Shown in pieces: positions 51,810-59,842 of a stretch of 64,000 bases of DNA. The stretch is from JBCBSP01 sp964550935. Lineage in GTDB: Bacteria > Pseudomonadota > Alphaproteobacteria > Caulobacterales > Maricaulaceae. Position numbers and translations under genes: made by a program. Below the pieces are notes generated by a model, which had not been told where the DNA came from, made no database searches, and saw nothing but the letters and a program-made list of their open reading frames with translations. The DNA is taken from assembly GCA_964550935.1 (NCBI GenBank), contig CAZKBB010000002.1:33316-97315 (forward strand). The letters are read 5' to 3'. Every line of letters begins with the position of its first letter. Position 1 is the stretch's first letter.

Positions 51810-53282
51810 ATGACCGCCCTGAAGGACCGCCTGAACGACCCGTCGCTTCTGAAGACCGACTCCTATGTCGACGGCGCCTGGATGGGCGGCGAAGCCTCGT
51901 TCGAGGTGACCAATCCGGCCGACCGCTCCGTATTGGCCGAAGTGGCCGATGTCGGTGAGAAAGGCGCTCGCCAGGCCGTTCAGGCCGCGTACGCGGCGTT
52001 TCAGCGCTGGAAGAAGACGTCCGTGTTCGAACGCGCGCGCCTGATCCAGCGCTGGCATGACCTGATTTTGGAGAACGCCGCTGATCTCGGCGCGATCATC
52101 ACCGCTGAGATGGGCAAGCCGTTGAAGGAGGCGCGCGGAGAGGTCGCCTACGGCGCCGGCTTCATCGCGTGGTCGGCCGAGGAGGCCAAGCGCCTGCACG
52201 GCGAGACGCTGCAGGTGCCGTTCCCCGGCGCGCGCGGCTGGACGATCCGCCAGCCGGTCGGCGTGGTCGGCTGCATCACGCCATGGAACTTTCCCTCCGC
52301 CATGATCACGCGCAAGTGCGCCCCGGCGCTGGCGGCGGGCTGCACCATGGTGATCAAGCCGGCGCCGGAGACCCCGCTCTCCGCGCTTGCGCTCGCCGAA
52401 TTGGCCGAGCGGGCGGGCTTTCCCAAGGGCGTGTTCAACATCGTGTGCGGCGATGCTGAAAAGATCGGCCCGGTGCTGACCCGGTCCGACGAGGTGGCGA
52501 TGGTCGGCTTCACCGGCTCGACCTCGGTGGGCAAGCTGTTGATGCGCCAGGCCGCCGACGGGGTGAAGCGCGTCGCGCTGGAGCTTGGCGGCAACGCGCC
52601 CTTTATCGTGATGGACGACGCCGACGTCGACGCGGCGGCCGACGGGATCATCGCGTGCAAGTTCCGCGCGGGCGGTCAGACCTGCGTCTCGGCCAACCGC
52701 ATCATCGCCCAGAGCGCCATCGCCGATAAGCTCATCGAGGCGCTCCAGGCGAAGGTCGAAAGGATCAAGGTCGGGCCCGGCTTCGAGGACGGCGTCGATA
52801 TCGGCCCGCTGATCCATGACGAGGCGGTCGAGAGCGTCGACAAGCTGGTCAAGGACGCGCGAGAGCGCGGCGCCAACATCCTCACCGGCGGCCAGCCGCT
52901 CACCGACGAGCTGGGCGGGTCGTTCTACGCGCCGACCCTCATCGAGGGCGGGGCGCTCGACATGGACATGGCGCGCAATGAGATCTTCGGCCCCGTCGCC
53001 TCGGTCTACCGGCTCGACAGCGAGGAGCAGATCCTCGAAGCCGCCAATGACACGCCCTACGGGCTCGCCGCCTATCTCTACACGCGCGACGTCGGCCGGG
53101 TGCATCGCCTGAGCGAGGGCCTCGACTACGGCATGGTCGGCGTGAACGCGCCCATGGTCGGATCGCCCGCGACCCCGTTCGGGGGCGTGAAGGAGTCCGG
53201 CATCGGGCGCGAAGGCGGCAAGTGGGGCGTTGAGGAGTTCACCGAGATGAAATTCGTCCTGCTCTCCGGGCTCGATCAATGA
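51810..53282 (+). CDS. gabD: NAD(P)-dependent succinate-semialdehyde dehydrogenase-type enzyme
   Basis: A 490-residue aldehyde dehydrogenase. The catalytic cysteine is in RAGGQTCVSANR and the general base in ALELGGNAPFIVMDDADVD; ITPWNFPSAMITRK binds cofactor and the end shows GVKESGIGREGGKWGVEEFTE. The motif set is that of the GabD/SSADH branch, which turns succinate semialdehyde into succinate, but related semialdehydes are possible. A GGAG at 51799-51802 precedes ATG 51810. It overlaps rpiA by four bases. Confidence 0.85.
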   Translation: MTALKDRLNDPSLLKTDSYVDGAWMGGEASFEVTNPADRSVLAEVADVGEKGARQAVQAAYAAFQRWKKTSVFERARLIQRWHDLILENAADLGAIITAEMGKPLKEARGEVAYGAGFIAWSAEEAKRLHGETLQVPFPGARGWTIRQPVGVVGCITPWNFPSAMITRKCAPALAAGCTMVIKPAPETPLSALALAELAERAGFPKGVFNIVCGDAEKIGPVLTRSDEVAMVGFTGSTSVGKLLMRQAADGVKRVALELGGNAPFIVMDDADVDAAADGIIACKFRAGGQTCVSANRIIAQSAIADKLIEALQAKVERIKVGPGFEDGVDIGPLIHDEAVESVDKLVKDARERGANILTGGQPLTDELGGSFYAPTLIEGGALDMDMARNEIFGPVASVYRLDSEEQILEAANDTPYGLAAYLYTRDVGRVHRLSEGLDYGMVGVNAPMVGSPATPFGGVKESGIGREGGKWGVEEFTEMKFVLLSGLDQ

Positions 53283-53983
53283 GCGCAGCCGAGCAGAAAG
53301 CCGCCGCCGCGGCCGCCGCGCTGGAGTATGTCGAGGACGGTATGATCCTCGGCCTCGGCTCCGGCTCCACCGCGGAGATCTTCGTGCAGATGCTGGGCCA
53401 GGCCGTGGCTCAGGGGCTGAACGTGCGCGGCGTGCCCACCTCGACCAACACCGAGGCGCTAGCGAAAGACTCCGGCGTTCCGCTGATGCCGGTCGAGCAG
53501 GCCGACCGCATCGACCTGACCGTGGACGGCGCCGACGAGGTCGACGGACGCTTCCGCCTCGTGAAGGGCGGGGGCGGGTGCCTGTTGCGCGAGAAGATCA
53601 TCGCGGCGGCCAGCGATCTCATGGTCGTGGTCGTGGACGAGACCAAGCTGGTCGCCGAACTGGGCGCGTTTCCGCTGCCTGTGGAGGTGACGCCCTTCGG
53701 TTTCACGATCACCGCCAAGACGGTGTTCGACTCCCTGCGCCGGGCCGGGGTGAGAAGCCCTGACGTCTCCCTGCGCCGGCGCGGCGACGGGCTGGAGCCC
53801 TTCATCACGGACGGGGGCAACTACATCCTCGACTGCGCCTGCGGCGAGATCCCCGACCCGGAAGCGGCCGCCGACGCGCTCGCGGACACCCCCGGCGTCG
53901 TCGAGCACGGCCTGTTCATCGAGATCGCCCGCGTCATCATCGTCGGCGAAGACGAAAGCACCGCCCGGGTGATGGAGCTTTAG
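53279..53983 (+). CDS. rpiA: ribose-5-phosphate isomerase A
   Basis: A 234-residue isomerase linking ribose-5-phosphate and ribulose-5-phosphate in the pentose phosphate pathway. The signature segments are LGLGSGSTAEIF (24-35), VPTSTNTEALAKDSGVPL, LTVDGADEVDGRFRLVKGGGGCLLREK (catalytic D, E and K near 80-106) and DGGNYILDC. Length is normal. It is coupled by ATGA to the dehydrogenase gene and followed after 33 bases by gor. Confidence 0.95.
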   Translation: MSAAEQKAAAAAAALEYVEDGMILGLGSGSTAEIFVQMLGQAVAQGLNVRGVPTSTNTEALAKDSGVPLMPVEQADRIDLTVDGADEVDGRFRLVKGGGGCLLREKIIAAASDLMVVVVDETKLVAELGAFPLPVEVTPFGFTITAKTVFDSLRRAGVRSPDVSLRRRGDGLEPFITDGGNYILDCACGEIPDPEAAADALADTPGVVEHGLFIEIARVIIVGEDESTARVMEL

Positions 53984-54016
53984 GCGCGGTCCTGTTCTGA
54001 CAGAAGGGGCGATCCC

Positions 54017-55405
54017 ATGGCCCAATACGACTACGACCTTTTCACCATCGGCGCGGGCTCGGGCGGGGTGCGGGCCTCGCGGCTGGCGGCGCTGCGCGGC
54101 AAGCGCGTGGCGGTCGCCGAGGAACATCGTCCCGGCGGGACCTGCGTGATCCGCGGCTGCGTGCCGAAGAAGTTCATGGTCTACGCCTCGAGCTTCTCCA
54201 AGCAGTTAGCGCTGGCGCGCCATTACGGCTGGGACATGGGCGAGCCGGCCTTCGACTGGCCGCGGTTTCGCGACGCCATGAACGCGGAGGTGGACCGGCT
54301 GTCGGGCATATATTCGAAGAACATCGCCAACGCCGGCGCGGAGCTGATCCACGACCGCGCCGTGCTCGAGGACGCCCACACCATCCGCCTGGTGGAGGAG
54401 GGTCGCACGGTCACCGCCGAGCATGTGCTGATCGCCACCGGCGGGACGCCCTTCCGGCCGGACGATCTGGACGGCGTGGAGCTGACCATCTCCTCCAACG
54501 AGCTCTTCCATCTCGAAACGCTGCCCGAGCACCTCGTGATCGCGGGCGGGGGCTATATCGCGTGCGAGTTCGCGCAGGTCTTCGCCAATCTGGGCGTGGA
54601 CGTCTGCCTGGTCTATCGCGGCGAGACTGTGCTGCGCGGCTTCGACGAGGACGTGCGCGCGATGGTGCACGAGGGGCTGAAGGCCTCAGGCGTGCGGGTG
54701 ATCACGCACGCCGTGTTCAAGTCGGTCGAGGAGACCGCGTCCGGCGGGCGCAAGGTGACGCTCAGCAACGGCGACGTGATCGAGGCCGACGTGGTCGCCA
54801 TGGCGGTCGGCCGGCGCGCGAACACGACCGGTCTCGGGCTTGAGGAGGTCGGCGTCGAGCTTGACGATTACGGCGCGGTGAAGGTCGACGCCTACTCCAA
54901 GTCCAGCGTGGACCACATCTATGCGGTGGGCGACGTCACCGACCGCGTCAACCTCACGCCCGTGGCGATCCGCGAGGGCATGGCCTTCGTGGCGAGCGTG
55001 TTCGACGGCGAGCCCACCGCCTTCGACCATTCAGACATCGCCAGCGCCGTCTTCACCCAGCCGCCCGCCGGCACGGTGGGGCTGACCGAGCACGAGGCGC
55101 GCCGGAAACACGGCGAGATCGACATCTACAAATCCACCTTCCGGCCCATGAAGGGCATGCTGTCGGACAAGCCCGACCGCATGCTCATGAAGCTGGTGGT
55201 GAAGGCCGACGACCATCGCGTGCTCGGCGTGCACCTGGTCGGCGACGACGCGCCTGAAATCATTCAGGCCGTCGGGATCGCGGTGAAGGCGGGCCTGACC
55301 AAGGATCAGTTCGACGCCACCTGCGCGGTCCACCCGACCGTGGCCGAAGAACTGGTCACCATGCGCGAAAAATGGACGCCGCCGGAGGTGAAGGCGGCTG
55401 AGTAG
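54017..55405 (+). CDS. gor: glutathione-disulfide reductase
   Basis: A 462-residue flavoprotein that reduces glutathione disulfide with NADPH. The FAD-binding start is YDLFTIGAGSGGVRASRLAA; the redox cysteines are C43 and C48 in GGTCVIRGCVPKK; the NADPH domain has IAGGGYIACEFAQVFANLG; the C-terminal base is His in CAVHPTVAEELVTM. Length and motifs are those of alphaproteobacterial Gor. GAAGGGGCGA lies before ATG 54017. The next gene is 208 bases away; that gap contains no convincing gene. Confidence 0.93.
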   Translation: MAQYDYDLFTIGAGSGGVRASRLAALRGKRVAVAEEHRPGGTCVIRGCVPKKFMVYASSFSKQLALARHYGWDMGEPAFDWPRFRDAMNAEVDRLSGIYSKNIANAGAELIHDRAVLEDAHTIRLVEEGRTVTAEHVLIATGGTPFRPDDLDGVELTISSNELFHLETLPEHLVIAGGGYIACEFAQVFANLGVDVCLVYRGETVLRGFDEDVRAMVHEGLKASGVRVITHAVFKSVEETASGGRKVTLSNGDVIEADVVAMAVGRRANTTGLGLEEVGVELDDYGAVKVDAYSKSSVDHIYAVGDVTDRVNLTPVAIREGMAFVASVFDGEPTAFDHSDIASAVFTQPPAGTVGLTEHEARRKHGEIDIYKSTFRPMKGMLSDKPDRMLMKLVVKADDHRVLGVHLVGDDAPEIIQAVGIAVKAGLTKDQFDATCAVHPTVAEELVTMREKWTPPEVKAAE

Positions 55406-55613
55406 GCGCGCTGGGCTCTTGCCTCTGCGCGCCTCATCGACAGCGCGGGGTTGAAGCGTCGCGCAGGGACCGAGCCGGCGTGATCTGAGGCGGGGCGCGG
55501 CGCCGCAGCCCGCGTGCACCGCCCGGGGGTTACCGCAACGCAGCATGCGCGTTATCATTCCACGCGAAGGTCCGGACAAATTTCCGGGGCCGGAACCGTG
55601 AAGAGACAGCGCC

Positions 55614-56981
55614 ATGACCGCCTGGAGCCCGAACAGCTGGAGAAGCAAGGAAGCCAAGCAGCTTCCCAACTATCCCGACGCCGATACGCTCGCCGAAGTG
55701 GAGCGCGAGCTTTCCGGCCGTCCCCCGCTCGTCTTCGCCGGCGAGGCGCGGCGGCTGCGCCGTCAGCTCTCCGCGGTGTCCTCCGGCCAGGCCTTCCTTC
55801 TGCAGGGCGGCGACTGCGCGGAGAGCTTCAAGGAATTCTCTGCGGAGAACGTGCGCGACACCTTCCGCGTGCTCTTGCAGATGGCCGTGGTGATGACGTT
55901 CGCCGCCGCCAAGCCGGTGGTGAAGGTCGGGCGCATCGCCGGCCAGTTCGCCAAACCGCGCTCGGCCGACACCGAAACCATCGATGGGGTGGAGCTGCCG
56001 AGCTATCGCGGCGACTCCATCAACGACATGGCCTTCACCGAGGAGGCGCGCGTGCCCGACCCGCGCCGGCTTCTGCGCGCTTACGACCAGTCGGCGGCGA
56101 CGCTGAACCTGTTGCGCGCGCTGGCTTCGGGAGGCTATGCGGACCTGCACAACGTGCATCAGTGGACGCTGAACTTCCTCGCCGGCAGCCCGGCGGGCGA
56201 GCGCTATCAGGAATACGCCGACCGCATCACCGAGGCGCTGGCCTTCATGCGCGCCTGCGGGGTGACGCCGGACGCCGCGCCGTCTTTGGAGGGCGTGGAC
56301 TTCTTCACCAGCCACGAGGCGCTGCATCTGCCGTTTGAGGAGGCGCTGACCCGGATGGATCACACCACCGGGCGCTGGTACGCGACCTCCTCTCACCTGG
56401 TCTGGATCGGCGACCGCACCCGTCAACCGGACGGCGCCCATGTCGAGTTCTGCCGCGGGGTGGAAAACCCGGTGGGTCTGAAATGCGGCCCGTCGCTGGA
56501 CCCGGACGAGCTCATTCGCCTGATCGACACGCTCAATCCGCTGAACGAGGCCGGGCGCCTGGTGCTCTATGCGCGCATGGGCGCGGGCAAGGTCGGCGAC
56601 GGCCTGCCCCCGCTGGTGCGCAAGGTGAAGGCCGAAGGGCGCAACGTGGTGTGGGCCTGCGATCCCATGCACGGCAATGTCGAGAAGACCTCCACCGGCT
56701 ACAAGACGCGCAATTTCGATAATATCCTGTCTGAGCTGCGCAGCTTCATCGAGGTGTGCCGCGCCGAAGGCGTGGAGCCGGGCGGGGTCCATTTCGAGAT
56801 GACCGGCCAGGACGTGACCGAGTGCGTCGGCGGGGCCGGCCGGCTCGGCGAGGCGGACCTCTCCTCGCGCTACCACACCCACTGCGATCCGCGCCTGAAC
56901 GCGGACCAGGCGCTGGAGATGGCCTTCCAGATCTCAGACGCCCTCAAACCCGCCGCCCGCGCCCTGCGCGCCGCGGAGTAG
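55614..56981 (+). CDS. class II 3-deoxy-7-phosphoheptulonate (DAHP) synthase
   Basis: A 455-residue plant-type/class II DAHP synthase, first enzyme of the shikimate pathway, joining phosphoenolpyruvate and erythrose-4-phosphate. Signatures are FLLQGGDCAESFKEFSAENV (near 62-81), VVKVGRIAGQFAKPRSAD, PSYRGDSINDMAFTEEAR, FFTSHEALHLPFEEALTR, NPVGLKCGPSL and the metal-site WACDPMHGNVEKTSTGYKTR and HFEMTGQDVTECVGG. ATG 55614 follows GAAGAGACAG. The 208-base leader has no attenuator that I can support. Confidence 0.95.
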   Translation: MTAWSPNSWRSKEAKQLPNYPDADTLAEVERELSGRPPLVFAGEARRLRRQLSAVSSGQAFLLQGGDCAESFKEFSAENVRDTFRVLLQMAVVMTFAAAKPVVKVGRIAGQFAKPRSADTETIDGVELPSYRGDSINDMAFTEEARVPDPRRLLRAYDQSAATLNLLRALASGGYADLHNVHQWTLNFLAGSPAGERYQEYADRITEALAFMRACGVTPDAAPSLEGVDFFTSHEALHLPFEEALTRMDHTTGRWYATSSHLVWIGDRTRQPDGAHVEFCRGVENPVGLKCGPSLDPDELIRLIDTLNPLNEAGRLVLYARMGAGKVGDGLPPLVRKVKAEGRNVVWACDPMHGNVEKTSTGYKTRNFDNILSELRSFIEVCRAEGVEPGGVHFEMTGQDVTECVGGAGRLGEADLSSRYHTHCDPRLNADQALEMAFQISDALKPAARALRAAE

Positions 56982-57017
56982 GGGCGGCGGGATTGAGGGC
57001 ATAGGCGGGCAGCACGG

Positions 57018-57112
57018 GTCATCCCCCGGCTTGTCCGAGGGACCCAATCCGGTCGGCCGCTCGCACACGCCTTCACCGTCACGCAATGGGTTTCCGCCTT
57101 CGCGGGAATGAC
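57018..57112. repeat. GTCATCCC-bounded palindromic repeat element
   Basis: A 95-base element that starts GTCATCCCCC and ends GCGGGAATGAC, i.e. with short inverted ends, and has a short inverted repeat (TTTCCGCCTTCGCGGGAA) near its right end. Similar GTCAT-bounded elements with CCGCCTTCGCGGG-type hairpins are dispersed in many proteobacterial genomes. It is the first of several repeats that fill the gap after the DAHP synthase gene. Confidence 0.6.
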
Positions 57113-57125
57113 GTTTGAGGAGCCT

Positions 57126-57163
57126 GAATTCCCGGACGCGGCGAAGCCGCGATCCGGGAATTC
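57126..57163 (+). repeat. TTCCCGGA palindrome, copy 1
   Basis: Arms GAATTCCCGGA (57126-57136) and TCCGGGAATTC (57153-57163) flank an inner stem GCGGC/GCCGC around a GAA loop. It shares layout C-stem-GAA-stem-GA with copies at 57245, 62402 and 62450, while the inner stem sequence differs between copies. Confidence 0.8.
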
Positions 57164-57244
57164 GTCGCGACTCGGCGCCCTTGCGCTCCGACATCCCGGC
57201 TCTCGCCTGCGGCTCGGCCGGGAGTTCAGGTTTGAAAACCATAT

Positions 57245-57280
57245 GAATTCCCGGACGATGCGCAGCATCGATCCGGGACC
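57245..57280 (+). repeat. TTCCCGGA palindrome, copy 2
   Basis: GAATTCCCGGA (57245-57255), inner stem GATGC/GCATC around GCA, then TCCGGGACC (57272-57280). Same frame as the other copies but with a different, still complementary inner stem. Between copies 1 and 2 (57194-57223) another hairpin, TCCCGGC/GCCGGGA, shares sequence with 62344-62372. Confidence 0.8.
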
Positions 57281-57301
57281 TTGTGGCGATCACCCACCCC
57301 T

Positions 57302-57535
57302 GTCATCCCGGGCGCGAAGCGACCCGGCCCGTGCAACTGTTCAGGTTGGTGATGTCAAAGCGGGACGGGGCCAGTGCCGGGTCTCGGGCTCGAACACCCG
57401 GGGACCTTACGGCCTCCGTCCCGCCGCCATCATGGCACACGCCGTACACACAGGGACCTGCCGGGACCACTTGGGGAGGCCCCGTGGGCGCCTGCGGCAG
57501 GTCCCGGCTCGTCACTTCGTTCCGGCCGGGATGAC
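57302..57535. repeat. GTCATCCCG...GGGATGAC element, long copy
   Basis: Begins GTCATCCCGGGCGCGAAGCGA and ends GGCCGGGATGAC. Its two outer parts (57302-57328 and about 57453-57535) match the shorter element at 62269-62375, including GACCTGCCGGGA, GGAGGCC, CAGGTC.CGGCTC and the flanking AGCGTTGGAGC. About 124 bases in the middle are extra and contain a long hairpin (57360-57424). Confidence 0.7.
57360..57424. repeat. long two-tier hairpin inside the long repeat copy
   Basis: Outer stem GCGGGACGG-GGCC (57360-57372) with GGCC-T-CCGTCCCGC (57411-57424), inner stem CCGGGT (57377-57382) with ACCCGG (57396-57401). The inner loop contains GCTCGAAC, reminiscent of a tRNA T loop, but no cloverleaf can be drawn. 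Could be a structured RNA or a nested inserted repeat. Confidence 0.5.
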
Positions 57536-57570
57536 AGCGTTGGAGCGTGTCGGCGCCGGGCCGGCGTCAA

Positions 57571-57603
57571 AGAAAAACGCCGTCTCCTTTCGGAGACGGC
57601 GTT
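57571..57603 (-). terminator. rho-independent terminator of the HU gene
   Basis: Read on the minus strand: AACGCCGTCTCC, a GAAA tetraloop, GGAGACGGCGTT and then TTTCTTT. The stem is twelve perfect pairs. It lies 48 bases beyond the HU stop codon. Confidence 0.93.
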
Positions 57604-57651
57604 GATTGCTAAACCGGGGCGAGCGCGAAGGGGTGCGCTCGCGGGTGCGGT

Positions 57652-57918
57652 TTAGATGTCCTTCAGCGCAGAAGCCGGACGGAAGGCGAGCTGCGTCTTC
57701 GCCTTCGACATCATCTTTTCGCCGGTGCGCGGGTTGCGCACTTCGCGCGCTTCGCGGTGCTTGGCGTGGAAGGTGCCGAAGCCGGCGAGCTGCACGGAAT
57801 CGTCCTTCTTCGCCGAAGCGACGATGGCGTCGATGGCCGCGTCGATCGCGTCGCCGGCCTGAGCGCGAGTGATGCCGGCCTTGTCGGACACGGCTTTGGC
57901 GAGTTCAGATTTGTTCAT
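57652..57918 (-). CDS. HU-family DNA-binding protein
   Basis: An 88-residue histone-like protein that bends and compacts DNA as a dimer. The N-terminal helix pair MNKSELAKAVSDKAGITRAQA, the GFGTFHAKHREAREVRNPRTGE beta arm with its intercalating proline region (RNPRTG) and the C-terminal FRPASALKDI are classic. A GGGGGACCCC stretch with a ribosome site lies just upstream on the minus strand. It is followed by a strong terminator at 57571-57603. The 212 bases between this start and the next plus-strand gene probably hold its promoter; I cannot place it firmly. Confidence 0.95.
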   Translation of the reverse strand: MNKSELAKAVSDKAGITRAQAGDAIDAAIDAIVASAKKDDSVQLAGFGTFHAKHREAREVRNPRTGEKMMSKAKTQLAFRPASALKDI

Positions 57919-58130
57919 GAGGGGTCCCCCTGACAGGTTATGCGTCCTCGGATATCCGCGCCGGTGAGGCCGGACGCGTGATTGAGACCGCGATCAAGCG
58001 CGATTCAGCACCGGTCTGGCAAGGCGTAACCGCGCCGCGTACTGACTTTTCGGGCCGCTAAGGTTTTAAATCCCGCCATATGGTTAACAAACGCGCAGGT
58101 TTCTGGTTCGCTGTTTGCAATTGGGAAACC

Positions 58131-58325
58131 ATGCAGACACGAACCGCACCATTCCTGAACATGCTCGGCGCGGCCGGGTTGGCGCTCAGCGCGGCGATTC
58201 TCACCTATGCCGGCTTCGAAGCGATGTTCCACGAACCCACGATCGCAGCGGTCACAGGCGCGATCGTAGGCGGCTGGACCATCGGCGCGCTGAACCGGCG
58301 CGCGCGCGAGGCTCAGCGCGGGTAG
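58131..58325 (+). CDS. small membrane protein of unknown function
   Basis: A 64-residue protein with two hydrophobic segments, about 8-29 (MLGAAGLALSAAILTYAG) and 36-53 (AAVTGAIVGGWTIGAL), and a basic C-terminus RRAREAQRG. The frame is open to an ATG at 58080, which would add 17 residues without membrane character; neither start has a good ribosome site. Its end overlaps the convergent thioesterase gene by 13 bases. Codon use is ordinary. No family is recognised. Confidence 0.5.
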   Translation: MQTRTAPFLNMLGAAGLALSAAILTYAGFEAMFHEPTIAAVTGAIVGGWTIGALNRRAREAQRG

Positions 58326-58729
58326 AGGATCATCTGGGTGCAGCGGAACAGAGCGATCACGCGCTCGTCCGCCTCGCGCCAGGCCGTAGCGTCCCAGACC
58401 TGGGTGGTGCGCCCGGCGTGCGCCGGGGTCGCCTCCGCGACAATCACGCCTTCGCGCGCAGTGCCGAGAAAGTTCGACTTCAGCTCAACAGTCGTAAAGC
58501 CGCTCGCGCCCTCAGGCAGGGCCGTCATCACGCCGTAGCCGGCCAGGCTGTCCACCAGCGCGATGACGCTGGCGGCATGGAGATAGCCGTTCGGCGCCAG
58601 CAACGCCTCGCGCACCGGCAATCGCCCGCGCACGCGCCCCGCGCCCGCCTCGGTGATCTCCAGACCGACCAGCTCGGGCAGCTTGCCCTTTCCGGCTGCG
58701 TTCAGATCCTGCGCGCCCGGCGCGCTCAT
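58313..58729 (-). CDS. PaaI-type hotdog thioesterase
   Basis: A 138-residue hotdog-fold protein, probably hydrolysing acyl-CoA. The core is VRGRLPVREALLAPNGYLHAASVIALVDSLAGYGVM (about 33-68), with the N-G-x-x-H pattern and following acidic residue (ALVDSLAG) used by PaaI-like enzymes; FTTVELKSNFLGTAREG is the second family motif. Its start overlaps the reductase stop (58726-58729), so both genes form an operon. Substrate unknown. Confidence 0.87.
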   Translation of the reverse strand: MSAPGAQDLNAAGKGKLPELVGLEITEAGAGRVRGRLPVREALLAPNGYLHAASVIALVDSLAGYGVMTALPEGASGFTTVELKSNFLGTAREGVIVAEATPAHAGRTTQVWDATAWREADERVIALFRCTQMILYPR

Positions 58730-59727
58730 ACCTTGACGAGCATCTTGCCGGTGTTGGCCCCGGTGAACAGGCCCATGAAGGCGTCGGGCATCTGCTTGAT
58801 CCCTTCATAGATGGTCTCTTTGGGCGTGACCGCGCCGTCGCCCATCCATTTCGACAGGTCCGCGATGAAGGCCTCCTGCATGTCGAAATGATGCATGATG
58901 ATGAAGCCGCGCATGGTCAGCGACTTCGCAACGATGTTGGTCAGGTTGGACGGGCCGGGCGTGAGCGTGTCGTCGTTATAGCGCGCGATCATTCCGCACG
59001 CGGCGATGCGCCCGAATGGCTTGAGCGCGTCGAGGGCGGCGGCGAGGTGATCCCCGCCCACGTTCTCGTAATAGCAATCAAGCCCGCCGAGCGCGTCGGC
59101 CTCGCGTATCACGGCCGCTGAGAGATCGGCCTCGGCCTTGTAGTCGATCACCGCGTCCGCGCCGATCTCGTTGCAGAAGGCGGCCTTGGCGGCCCCGCCC
59201 GCGCTGGCGATCACCTTCGCGCCCATCGCCTTGGCGAACTGGATCCCGGCCGAGCCGACCGCGCCGGCGCCGGCGCTCATCCACAAAGTCTCGCCCGCCT
59301 TCAGATCAAGGATGCGCCTCAGACCCACATAGGCGGTCATGCCGGGCATCCCGGCCATGCCGAGATAGGTCTGGGCGGGCAGACGCTCGGCGTCGACCTT
59401 CATCAGGCCCTCCGCGGGCGCGGTGTAGCCGCTGCGCCAGCCGAACATGGAGAAGACGTAGTCGCCCTCGGCGAGCGCGTCGGACTTCGACTGGACCACG
59501 CGCCCGATCGCGCCGCCGTCCATCACCGCGCCGGGCTGGAATGGGTCGATATAGGTCTTCACTCCGGCCATCCGCGGGCGCATGTAAGGATCGACCGAGA
59601 GCCATTCATTGGCGACCTGGACCTCGCCCTCGCCGGGCTCGGCCAGCTCGACCTCGGCCAGCTCGAAATACTCCGGCTTCACCTCGCCGATGAAATGCTG
59701 GGTGAGGCGGACTTCGGTCGACTTCAT
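58726..59727 (-). CDS. NADP-dependent medium-chain reductase (CurA/YncB type)
   Basis: A 333-residue zinc-free MDR enzyme related to CurA, leukotriene B4 12-hydroxydehydrogenase and plant alkenal reductases. Landmarks are NEWLSVDPYMRPRMAG (near 40-55), PGAVMDGGAIGRVVQSK, GMPGMTAYVGLRRILDLKAGE, the cofactor loop SAGAGAVGSAGIQFAKAMGA and YYENVGGDHLAAALDALKPFGR. It would reduce enone or alkenal double bonds with NADPH. Followed by the thioesterase in the same operon; divergent from the Gfo/Idh gene. Confidence 0.9.
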   Translation of the reverse strand: MKSTEVRLTQHFIGEVKPEYFELAEVELAEPGEGEVQVANEWLSVDPYMRPRMAGVKTYIDPFQPGAVMDGGAIGRVVQSKSDALAEGDYVFSMFGWRSGYTAPAEGLMKVDAERLPAQTYLGMAGMPGMTAYVGLRRILDLKAGETLWMSAGAGAVGSAGIQFAKAMGAKVIASAGGAAKAAFCNEIGADAVIDYKAEADLSAAVIREADALGGLDCYYENVGGDHLAAALDALKPFGRIAACGMIARYNDDTLTPGPSNLTNIVAKSLTMRGFIIMHHFDMQEAFIADLSKWMGDGAVTPKETIYEGIKQMPDAFMGLFTGANTGKMLVKV

Positions 59728-59842
59728 GAGGGGGCTCCGGGATGGTTGTCGAAATCGCGCTCACTCTAGAAGCCCGCAGGCCGCATGCAACCGCGCCAGC
59801 GCCTTGCCGTACGGCCCGGCGCATGCGACACGGCGCGCCGTC

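Noticed and set aside
55545..55601. 18-codon frame upstream of the DAHP synthase as a leader peptide
   Set aside because: It contains no aromatic codon cluster apart from one Phe, and no paired terminator/antiterminator stems are visible.
57376..57402. T-loop-like GCTCGAAC considered as part of a tRNA gene
   Set aside because: No D arm, anticodon arm or acceptor stem at the right distances on either strand.
57108..57655. Plus-strand frames within the repeat region
   Set aside because: They run through palindromic repeats and the HU terminator, encode arginine/proline-rich sequence and have no ribosome sites.
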